A DNA stretch of 64,000 bases from J038 sp034437535 (GTDB taxonomy: Bacteria; Chloroflexota; Anaerolineae; Aggregatilineales; Phototrophicaceae), in NCBI GenBank assembly GCA_034437535.1, contig DAOTTZ010000077.1, positions 21,491 through 85,490 on the forward strand. The letters run 5' to 3'. The notes below the pieces were generated by a model. That model was not told the DNA's origin and searched no databases. It was given only the letters and a program-made list of their open reading frames with translations. Both the position numbers and the translations under genes were made by a program. This document shows, piece by piece, positions 40,671 to 48,234 of the stretch. Within the stretch, counting starts at the first letter, position 1. The number at the start of each line of letters is the position of its first letter.

Positions 40671-43600
40671 ATGAAGATGCGCTTGATCAGTATAATGCTG
40701 ATACTCCTCCTCGGCTTCGGGGTCGCCACAACCCTGGGCCAGGATACCCCTGTTACATCACAGACATTTGAACCGCGCAACATCAACAACCTGAATCCAT
40801 TTCAGGAATTTCCCTTTTCTGTAGATCAGGATGGTAGCACCATTATCCTGGATGTCGCGATTGTCGGTGATAATATCGGCAATCTGGATACTTATCTGTA
40901 TCTGGTGGATGACGACGGCGCGATCATCGCCGAAAATGATGACCGTGTGCGCGGTGATCTGACATCCCGTATTGAATATCCCCAGGCGGAAGCCGGGAAT
41001 TATACGGCCATTGTCACCCGGTATGGTGTGGCCGATGGCGTCAGCTATGGAGAATTCCAGTTGACGTTGGAAATCTCGTCCCAGACCGCGACCATCGACC
41101 TGCAATATGATGTCTCCCCGGAAGCCATTCGAGAGTTCGGCTTCCCAGACCTGGCACCACAACCGCAGGCCGATTGGACGGTGCTGGCCTATTATGGCGG
41201 CGACAATAACCTCGAATGGGGCCTACAGTACGACTTCAACGAGTTCGAACTGGCCGGGGGGAGTTCGGAGTCAATCCGGGTGTTGATGTTGTTTGATCGC
41301 AGTCCAGAAAATTCGCCAGATAATGGTGACTGGCGCACCCTACGCCTGTTCGAGATCACGGCGGATGTCTCCGCCGATGATACGCTGGTCTTCCCGCCGA
41401 CGATTGACACCGAACCTATCGTTGATTTTGGCGTGGTTGATAGCGGTCGCGGCGATGTACTCGCCAAGTTCCTATCGTGGGGCGTGCGGCAATATCCGGC
41501 GCAAAATTACGCGATCTCGCTCGCCAGTCATGGTGCCGGGTGGCAGGGCATTATCACCGATGATACAGCGGCGGCAGAAGACCCCGCCATTAGTTATAGC
41601 ATTGTCACCGTTCCAGAGCTAAGCGAAGCCTTCCGGCTGGCGACCGAGGCCGCCGGTGTGGAAAAGTTCGACTTGCTGATTAACGACGCCTGCTCCATGA
41701 GCAGTATTGAGTATTTCGCCGGCGTCTCGCCTTATTTTGGCCTGTCCCTGGCATCGCCGGAAATTGTGGTTGATCCTGCCCTGGATATGACGATTATGGT
41801 CAACCAACTGCGGGCCAACCCCCAAAATGTGGATCTGCTGTCCCTCTCTGTTGATCTGGTCGATAAGTACATCGAAGAAGATATGCTTCTGTCTGGCGAC
41901 CCGGATGTGGCGTATTTCTCTCATGCCGTCACGGATCTCAACCAGTTTGATCCGGTCGTACAGGCGGTAGAAAACTTCGCGGCGGTCTTCAACCGGGACC
42001 CAGAACGCTACGCTGAGATCCTGGGTGAGGCTCGCGTCAACACCTACACCTACACCTTCTTTTCTGGCAGTACGACGAAAGTAGACCTCGGGAGCTTGAT
42101 GCGGCTGGTCATCCAGGAGGCAACTGCCGCGAATGAGGTCGCGTTGATCGAACCGGCGACACAGGTCCTCAACGCCTTAGAAGCCGCCATCGTCCACAAC
42201 AACGCCGGGGCCAATGTCTCGAACGATGTCGCGTATTACAACATCTTCTTCCCGGAGGAAAGCTCGCGCTTCCAGACCAATTATTTCCAGGAAAGCGGCC
42301 TGGCGGAGTGGGGCCGCATGTTGCGGAATTACTACAACGAAGTGACCCCACAGGTATGGGCTGGTACGGGCCTGGGGCTAGAGTTCCACCCGCCCAAAGC
42401 ACCGGAGATCATCATCGCGAATGTCTATCCTGATGTCCCCGCCAGTGTGCTGGATCCGTTCCAGGTACGTTATCAGATCGCCGGGCGTAACATCTCTCAT
42501 GCAGATGCAACCTATGATTTCATCTCGGACACTGGCGAGATCGTCCGACTAGGAAATGAAAGACTGTTGTTCGCAACAGTCGATGAAGAAGGACGCGCCA
42601 TCCAGATCAACGATTGGGATGAGGGTGTGATCGACGAGCGATATTCGTGGGATGTGGTGCTACCAGTCGCGACTGACGGCACCAATTTCAATAATGAATT
42701 GATTACCATCACCGAAGACGTTGCCTTCCTGGATGCACGTTACCGCGCACCGGGTGACGAGACCTTTAACGATGTTACCGTAATCTTTGAGAACGCCCGG
42801 AATGTGGCAGACAACGTCGGGCGTACCCTGCGGGTCATCAACCGGGCCACCGGTAGTAACGCGCTGGCGGCAGTCCGCATTCCGGAAGGCTCAGAATTCG
42901 TCACATTCCGCAACGTCGTGACCGCAGATGGCCGCGTGGTACAGGAACCCGGCAATACTTACACCTGGCCGGCGGAAGGGCTGACTTATACCGAACAACC
43001 AGCCCCCAACGGGCAGTATAACGTCGGCTTGCTGGTGCAGGCTTTCGGCGGGACGACCGGCTATGCTTCGCAGACCGTAACGGTTAACAATGATGGCCTG
43101 TTCGATAGCGGCATCCGGGGGGAGACCGGCCTCGCGGAAGGCTTCACCCTGACCCGTCCCGCAGGCTGGTCTTACATGACGCTGGATACTGGTCGCCTGA
43201 TTTACACGACTCAAAACTTCGAAGGCAACGCGAATATCAACGTCTACTTTGCCTTCCAGGATATTGATCCGAACAATCTGGAAACAGTCGTGGACTTCAT
43301 GTACAGTTTCTACTTCCCAGATCAAACCTGGGATCGACAATATACCGAGACAACGGTGGACGGCCAGCCAGCCATCGAATTTAACTTCACCTACCCGACT
43401 GAAACCGGCACCGTCCAATCACGAGCCTTTGCCGTCTACAATGCTGATCTCGGCGTCGGGTTTGTCTTCGCGGCGGAAACGGCCAACAACGCGGTTGATC
43501 TGGAACCGATCTACCAGCAGTTGAAAGCCAACACCCGGATTTTCTCGCCTGTTTCCCTGAATGAAAGCCGGACGGCAGAATGGGACTTCAGCTACTTTGC

Positions 43601-44051
43601 GCGTTCTGGCCGGGTGCCGTTCACGCCGGAGGTTGATTATCCGATCCCGCGTGCCTGGGTGCCGACTCAAGACGCCCCCTGGACGCGCTACGCCCCCGCT
43701 AACGACCCGGACGGGCCGACGTTCTTCGCAACGTCCATCGAACAGGGCACCGACGTCAACACCGCGCTGGATCTGGCGGTTTCCCGCAATGTGTTGTTCG
43801 GCATGGAAGGCTACAACGCCGGGCCACGCCGCACACTCAACGGGCAATACCACACCTGGACCGCGCAAACCTATGATGTCACCCGCGCCGGTCAGGTCTA
43901 CCAGGGCCGCATCTACGGCACTGTCGAAAATGGTCAGGTCTACTTGATCTGGATGGAAGCACCCGATGGCGAAGACGTGGCGACGGTTTATACCGAGACC
44001 TTCGAACCGATTGTCGATGGCTTCATCATCTACCCGCCGGAAGCAGAATAA
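40671..44051 (+). CDS. Large exported clostripain-family (C11) cysteine peptidase
   Basis: Exported protein of 1126 residues. Signal peptide ends near TTLGQ (residue 24). A PPC-like beta domain (about 30-145, NLDTYLYLVDDDGAIIAEND) precedes the C11 catalytic domain: entry motif WTVLAYYGGDNNLEWGLQYD (from 169), catalytic His287 in SLASHGAGWQG, catalytic Cys341 in INDACSMSSIEYFAG. The C-terminal half (about 620-1126) is beta-rich, with no named domain that I recognise. C11 enzymes such as clostripain cleave after Arg, often after self-processing. The start was chosen at 40671 (GGGAG six bases upstream, signal peptide follows); the frame opens 165 bases earlier inside the preceding gene. It follows the two secreted proteins that share an Arg-containing tail. 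Confidence 0.87.
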   Translation: MKMRLISIMLILLLGFGVATTLGQDTPVTSQTFEPRNINNLNPFQEFPFSVDQDGSTIILDVAIVGDNIGNLDTYLYLVDDDGAIIAENDDRVRGDLTSRIEYPQAEAGNYTAIVTRYGVADGVSYGEFQLTLEISSQTATIDLQYDVSPEAIREFGFPDLAPQPQADWTVLAYYGGDNNLEWGLQYDFNEFELAGGSSESIRVLMLFDRSPENSPDNGDWRTLRLFEITADVSADDTLVFPPTIDTEPIVDFGVVDSGRGDVLAKFLSWGVRQYPAQNYAISLASHGAGWQGIITDDTAAAEDPAISYSIVTVPELSEAFRLATEAAGVEKFDLLINDACSMSSIEYFAGVSPYFGLSLASPEIVVDPALDMTIMVNQLRANPQNVDLLSLSVDLVDKYIEEDMLLSGDPDVAYFSHAVTDLNQFDPVVQAVENFAAVFNRDPERYAEILGEARVNTYTYTFFSGSTTKVDLGSLMRLVIQEATAANEVALIEPATQVLNALEAAIVHNNAGANVSNDVAYYNIFFPEESSRFQTNYFQESGLAEWGRMLRNYYNEVTPQVWAGTGLGLEFHPPKAPEIIIANVYPDVPASVLDPFQVRYQIAGRNISHADATYDFISDTGEIVRLGNERLLFATVDEEGRAIQINDWDEGVIDERYSWDVVLPVATDGTNFNNELITITEDVAFLDARYRAPGDETFNDVTVIFENARNVADNVGRTLRVINRATGSNALAAVRIPEGSEFVTFRNVVTADGRVVQEPGNTYTWPAEGLTYTEQPAPNGQYNVGLLVQAFGGTTGYASQTVTVNNDGLFDSGIRGETGLAEGFTLTRPAGWSYMTLDTGRLIYTTQNFEGNANINVYFAFQDIDPNNLETVVDFMYSFYFPDQTWDRQYTETTVDGQPAIEFNFTYPTETGTVQSRAFAVYNADLGVGFVFAAETANNAVDLEPIYQQLKANTRIFSPVSLNESRTAEWDFSYFARSGRVPFTPEVDYPIPRAWVPTQDAPWTRYAPANDPDGPTFFATSIEQGTDVNTALDLAVSRNVLFGMEGYNAGPRRTLNGQYHTWTAQTYDVTRAGQVYQGRIYGTVENGQVYLIWMEAPDGEDVATVYTETFEPIVDGFIIYPPEAE

Positions 44052-44099
44052 CCACCATCAAATGGTCGGGCGGCGCAGATAAGGCCGCCCGACTCTCCA

Positions 44100-45158
44100 T
44101 CACTCATACAACCGAGACAGATCATGCGGCGGCGCGAACATCGGCGGCGGTTGCCGTTGAGAGGCATCCAGCGTCCCGATGTAAATCTGCGTCGTCTGGA
44201 GGCTGGCATGGCCCAAATTTTGCCGGATGCGTTCCAGATCCATCCCGTTGAGATACGCATTGCGGGCGTAGCTCCGCCGCAAATCATGCGGGTTGACCGT
44301 CCGCAGATGACCGTCAATACTGATCGGATACCGGTTCATAATCAGGTTGACCGCCCGCTTAGAGATGCGGGTATCTCGTACCCGCTTGTATCCCTTGTAA
44401 AAACCCCGGAACACCGGCCCCCGGTAAATCATGGCCCGCTCTAGCCACCGTTCGACGTATAACAAGCACCAATCCAACGAGCCGTAAGGCACCATACGCT
44501 GTTTGTTCCCCTTGCCATCCCGCACCAGCAGGGCAAGCTCACCGCCCAGAGTCTCCCGCAAGTCAGATACATCCAGCGCGACCAATTCCGCCTCCCGGAT
44601 GCCAGTACAGACGAACATCGCAATCAGAGCCGTATCCCGTAAACCAGGCAGAGTGCCTAACCCCGGCGTGCGTAACAGGGCTTGCACCTGGCGCGGCTTG
44701 AGCCGTAGATGAGCCGAGTCCGGGTCATCCTGGTGCGTGGTGATGGCGACTTCGGCGGTCGTCGGGTGTACCGCGTTCTGGATGCGAACCAGCAGTTCAT
44801 CGACGTGCGCCTTACGGTTCGCGGCTCCGGTAACGGCGGGCGGAATCTGCCCATACAGCCAATCCCGTAGGTGATTATTCCGCAAGATGGCACTGTAACG
44901 CCCGCGAATCGTCGCCAGGTGCGCCCGCACCGTGATGGGAGCCAGCCGCGCCGGGATGTCGTTGCCGGTGCGCACGTCCAGCCGGGTGCGATGCAACAGC
45001 AGATAATCCCGGTACTCTGCGAGATCCGGTTGGTGCCAGCCGCGCCCAGTCAACGATAACCACTCCAGGAAATAACGCAAGCGTGATTTCGTGTCTTTAT
45101 CCGGGTTCTTCGGCATCAGGATGCGGGCATTTTCTTGATACGAGATCAGGTCGGGCAT
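44100..45158 (-). CDS. Tyrosine recombinase (phage integrase family)
   Basis: Site-specific recombinase of 352 residues with an intact active site: Arg188 (CTGIREAEL), Lys in DGKGNKQRM (216-220), His291 and Arg294 (NPHDLRRSYA), His317 (LGHASLQTT) and nucleophile Tyr326 (QIYIGTL). The N-terminal SAM-like domain spans about residues 12-110 (TKSRLRYFLEWLSLTG, LATIRGRYSAIL). It is longer than XerC/XerD and has an insertion of about 40 residues before the catalytic domain, which suits an element-borne integrase or an orphan recombinase. No tRNA, second recombinase or phage gene lies beside it, and no att-like direct repeat was found by eye. It closes the accessory stretch that begins at 38051. Confidence 0.88.
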   Translation of the reverse strand: MPDLISYQENARILMPKNPDKDTKSRLRYFLEWLSLTGRGWHQPDLAEYRDYLLLHRTRLDVRTGNDIPARLAPITVRAHLATIRGRYSAILRNNHLRDWLYGQIPPAVTGAANRKAHVDELLVRIQNAVHPTTAEVAITTHQDDPDSAHLRLKPRQVQALLRTPGLGTLPGLRDTALIAMFVCTGIREAELVALDVSDLRETLGGELALLVRDGKGNKQRMVPYGSLDWCLLYVERWLERAMIYRGPVFRGFYKGYKRVRDTRISKRAVNLIMNRYPISIDGHLRTVNPHDLRRSYARNAYLNGMDLERIRQNLGHASLQTTQIYIGTLDASQRQPPPMFAPPHDLSRLYE

Positions 45159-45217
45159 AGTCAGTTCAAATGCTTGGTACAGTTGACGCCATTATAGCGC
45201 ATCGGCCATCGTTTGCG

Positions 45218-46636
45218 TCATAATCGCATATCCTGCGGTAACATCAATGCGGAGGGCACATGCGCTGGCAACCGCACCACGAACACCGTCCCCTGGCCGG
45301 GGATGCCGGTACTTTCAGCATGAACGGTTCCGTCGTGTGATTCTACGATGGCCCTCACGATAGCAAGCCCCAGGCCCGCCCCGCCGATCTGGCGGCTTCG
45401 GGCGCGGTCTGCCCGGTAGAAGCGTTCGAACACATGCGGCAAATGCACCGGCGAGATCCCCTTGCCAGTATCCCGGATGTGAATGACCGTCCAGTTGTCA
45501 CCGGCGGTCAGGCTCACGGTGATCTTACCCCCGGCTGGTGTATGATTGAGCGCGTTCGTCAATAAATTGTTGATGACCTGGGCCAATCGCGCCGGATCTC
45601 CATAGGTGTGCATGGCCGAATCCGGCAAATTGGCGGTTAGCGTCACATCAGCAGAGTCGCACACGGCCTCAAACGTAGCCGCCAACCGTTCCACCATCGC
45701 CCGCAGGTCAACGCTCCGCTTGTTGAGCGGAAGTTGGCGGGCTTCGGCCTGGGCCAGATCATGCAGATCGGTGACCAACCGGGAGAGAACCCGCGTTTGA
45801 TCGTACAGATTGGCGATTTCGCCATGTTCCAGCTTATACACCCCGTCCAGCATCGCACGTAGATTGCCTTGAAGCACAGTCAGCGGCGTGCGGAGTTCGT
45901 GCGCCACATCAGCTACCAGATTCCGCCGCAGGGTTTCCCCCGCTTCCAGGTCATCGGCCATATCATTGAAGGCTTTCGCCAACTGGATCATCTCCGCACT
46001 GCCGCTTGGCTCTACCCGCGCATGTAATTTGCGCTGGCCCAGCGACCGCGCCGCCCGTACCAACCGCTGAAGCGGTGCCGTCATCGACCGGCTGATCACG
46101 ATCCCTGCGATGATCCCAATCGCCATGCCGACCACCACCACCAAACCGAAGTCATCTCTCAGCCACACGAAGAAGGCCGCCTCCGGGTCCCAATCTTCGA
46201 AGGCCGTCATCCGCATGATCCTCAGATAACCGACTGCACGTCCATCCACCACAACCGGAAATTGCCCGTCGAAGCGTTCGAAAGGCCAGGGCGTTGTGTC
46301 GTCCGGGTGCCCATTGAAGATTGTTTCGCCGTTGGCAGTCACATACGAGAAGGTAATGCTGATGCTCTCGTCCTGGGGATAAGCACTTTGCAAACCCGCC
46401 AGCACCAATCCCAGCCCATCACCTTGCGGGTTATCCTGCATGTACCGTGTCACAGAGTCTACCGGGCCGCCGGTCACGCTGAAGGCCTGGGCCGCGTCGA
46501 AGTCTTCCACACTGGCGGAAAAGACCAACAGACCAATTAACGTGGTCATCATCACACCGATGAGAACCACCCCGGCAAAGGCCAGGCTCAACCGAACCCA
46601 TAAATGCGTGCTGAGTTCACGCAGGCGGCGGATCAT
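45218..46636 (-). CDS. HAMP-type membrane histidine kinase
   Basis: Inner-membrane sensor kinase of 472 residues: membrane helix (about 15-40), an extracytoplasmic sensing part (about 40-165), a second helix with VVVVGMAIGIIAGIVI (about 168-190), HAMP (about 185-240), HisKA with the phospho-acceptor His246 in VADVAHELRTPLTVL, and HATPase with N box VINNLLTNALNHTP and G boxes DTGKGISP and GAGLGLAI. The sensing domain is short and carries no name I recognise. It is translationally coupled (ATGA) to the OmpR-type regulator upstream of it in the operon. The divergent neighbour is a MacB-like transporter, a common target of such pairs. Confidence 0.92.
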   Translation of the reverse strand: MIRRLRELSTHLWVRLSLAFAGVVLIGVMMTTLIGLLVFSASVEDFDAAQAFSVTGGPVDSVTRYMQDNPQGDGLGLVLAGLQSAYPQDESISITFSYVTANGETIFNGHPDDTTPWPFERFDGQFPVVVDGRAVGYLRIMRMTAFEDWDPEAAFFVWLRDDFGLVVVVGMAIGIIAGIVISRSMTAPLQRLVRAARSLGQRKLHARVEPSGSAEMIQLAKAFNDMADDLEAGETLRRNLVADVAHELRTPLTVLQGNLRAMLDGVYKLEHGEIANLYDQTRVLSRLVTDLHDLAQAEARQLPLNKRSVDLRAMVERLAATFEAVCDSADVTLTANLPDSAMHTYGDPARLAQVINNLLTNALNHTPAGGKITVSLTAGDNWTVIHIRDTGKGISPVHLPHVFERFYRADRARSRQIGGAGLGLAIVRAIVESHDGTVHAESTGIPGQGTVFVVRLPAHVPSALMLPQDMRL

Positions 46637-47346
46637 ACCGGGTTGTCACTCCCCATGCGGTAGCCCACGCCATACACGGTCTGGATGTAAACCGGGTTGC
46701 GCGGGTCATCGTTGATCTTCTTGCGCAGGTTCTTGATGTGGCTATCCAGACTGCGCTCCAGGCTTTCATACTCATACCCCAGGCTCCGCTCGATCAATTC
46801 CGCACGGGTGAAGGCATATCCAGGGTTCGCCATCAAAGTAGAGAGGATTTCGAACTCTGTCGGTGTGAGATCAACCGGCTGATCGTTCACCGTTACCTCT
46901 CGCCGGTATAGATCCAGCCGTAGGTGTTTGATCTGCAAGATCTGGTTGCGTTCAACGGTCGCGGTGTTATTGGCCCGGCGCAATACCGACCGCACCCGTG
47001 CGACGACCTCACGCGGGTTGAACGGCTTCGTCACATAATCATCCGCCCCTAATTCCAACCCGATTATCTTGTCGGTATCTTCCACGCGGGCGGTGAGCAT
47101 GATAATCGGCAGATGCATCAAACTGGCGTCGGCCCGCATCCGCCGCGTGATGTCCCACCCATCACGGTCTGGAAGCATCAGATCCAGCACCACCAGGTCG
47201 GGGCGGTCGCGCCGGATGACGTGCAGGGCGGTCTCGCCATTGTAGGCCACCAGCACCCGGTACCCGGCTTTTTCCAGGTAAGCCCGCACCAGCCGCACGA
47301 TCTCTTTATCGTCATCCACCACCAATATTCGTCTCACTGTTCCCAT
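46633..47346 (-). CDS. OmpR/PhoB-family response regulator
   Basis: Cytosolic regulator of 237 residues: receiver with DDD at 11-13, phospho-acceptor Asp55 (LVVLDLMLPDRDG), Thr in MLTARVED and Lys in DYVTKPFNPRE, then a winged helix (QPVDLTPTEFEILSTLMANP, then RSLDSHIKNLRKKINDDPRN and VYGVGYRMG) over about residues 145-237. It is the first gene of the pair with the downstream kinase. It faces the MacB-type ABC operon across a 147-base gap, so regulation of that operon and of itself is likely but not shown by any recognised direct repeat. Confidence 0.93.
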   Translation of the reverse strand: MGTVRRILVVDDDKEIVRLVRAYLEKAGYRVLVAYNGETALHVIRRDRPDLVVLDLMLPDRDGWDITRRMRADASLMHLPIIMLTARVEDTDKIIGLELGADDYVTKPFNPREVVARVRSVLRRANNTATVERNQILQIKHLRLDLYRREVTVNDQPVDLTPTEFEILSTLMANPGYAFTRAELIERSLGYEYESLERSLDSHIKNLRKKINDDPRNPVYIQTVYGVGYRMGSDNPV

Positions 47347-47430
47347 ACGCTTAAGCCGTTTCTCTACCCGGTTTGTCTCTCGTTTAATATTCTACTGTAT
47401 AGTTGTGAACATCTTGTGGGATTTGCCACC

Positions 47431-47458
47431 TTACAATTCGTTTTGCGTAGATTATAGT
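47431..47458 (+). promoter_or_regulatory. Probable promoter of the MacB-like operon
   Basis: TTACAA (47431-47436) and TATAGT (47453-47458), 16 bases apart, lie 36 bases before the ATPase start codon in the gap shared with the response regulator. Confidence 0.5.
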
Positions 47459-47493
47459 GAGACATCAACTTTGCACAGGAGATCAACAAACCA

Positions 47494-48222
47494 ATGACTA
47501 ACCCGAACGTGGTATTAAAAGCAACCGACGTCACAAAGTCCTTCAAATCTGGTGAGACAAAAGTAATGGCTCTGCGCGGCGTGAGCTTTGAAATTGAGCG
47601 CGGCGAATTTGTGAGCATCATCGGCCCCTCCGGGAGTGGGAAATCGACACTTCTGGGCATCATCGGCGGGCTGGATACACCCACCGAAGGCACCGTCGAG
47701 ATCGACGGCGTAGACATCACCCGCCTGAACGAGCGCAAGCTCACGCGCATCCGCAACGAGAAGATCGGCTTTGTCTTCCAACAATTTAACCTGATCCCGA
47801 CACTTAACGCGCTGGAAAATGTCGCGCTCCCGGTGCAATTTGCCGCCAATGCCGGTTTCAATCCGACGCGGCGGGCGCGTGAATTGCTCGATCTGTTCGG
47901 CCTGGGAGACCGCACCGGCCACCGGCCTTCTCAACTAAGTGGCGGCCAGCAACAGCGCGTTGCCATTGCGCGGGCCTTAGCCAACAACCCGGCGATTGTC
48001 GTCGCCGATGAGCCGACCGGCAACCTGGATACCGACTCCAGCGGCGTCGTGATGAGTGCGCTCCACGATGTACGCAAAGACATGAACACCACCGTCATCG
48101 TCGTCACCCATGATATGGGTGTAGCCCGGCAGGCGGATCGCATCCTCACGCTGGTTGACGGTCAATTCACCACCGATGACCCGCAAACGGCGACCGGCAC
48201 CGCCTTCGCCGTTCAGGCCTAA
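47494..48222 (+). CDS. LolD/MacB-type ABC transporter ATPase
   Basis: Peripheral ATPase of 242 residues with Walker A GPSGSGKST (about 45-53), signature LSGGQQQR, Walker B IVVADEPTGNLD and the H-loop VVTHD. The Q-loop context RNEKIGFVFQQFNLIPTL is that of the MacB/LolD/FtsE branch. It is the partner of the double-FtsX permease that starts 13 bases behind it. The last 15 residues after the H-loop region are poorly conserved. Confidence 0.93.
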   Translation: MTNPNVVLKATDVTKSFKSGETKVMALRGVSFEIERGEFVSIIGPSGSGKSTLLGIIGGLDTPTEGTVEIDGVDITRLNERKLTRIRNEKIGFVFQQFNLIPTLNALENVALPVQFAANAGFNPTRRARELLDLFGLGDRTGHRPSQLSGGQQQRVAIARALANNPAIVVADEPTGNLDTDSSGVVMSALHDVRKDMNTTVIVVTHDMGVARQADRILTLVDGQFTTDDPQTATGTAFAVQA

Positions 48223-48234
48223 CAAGGACTTATC

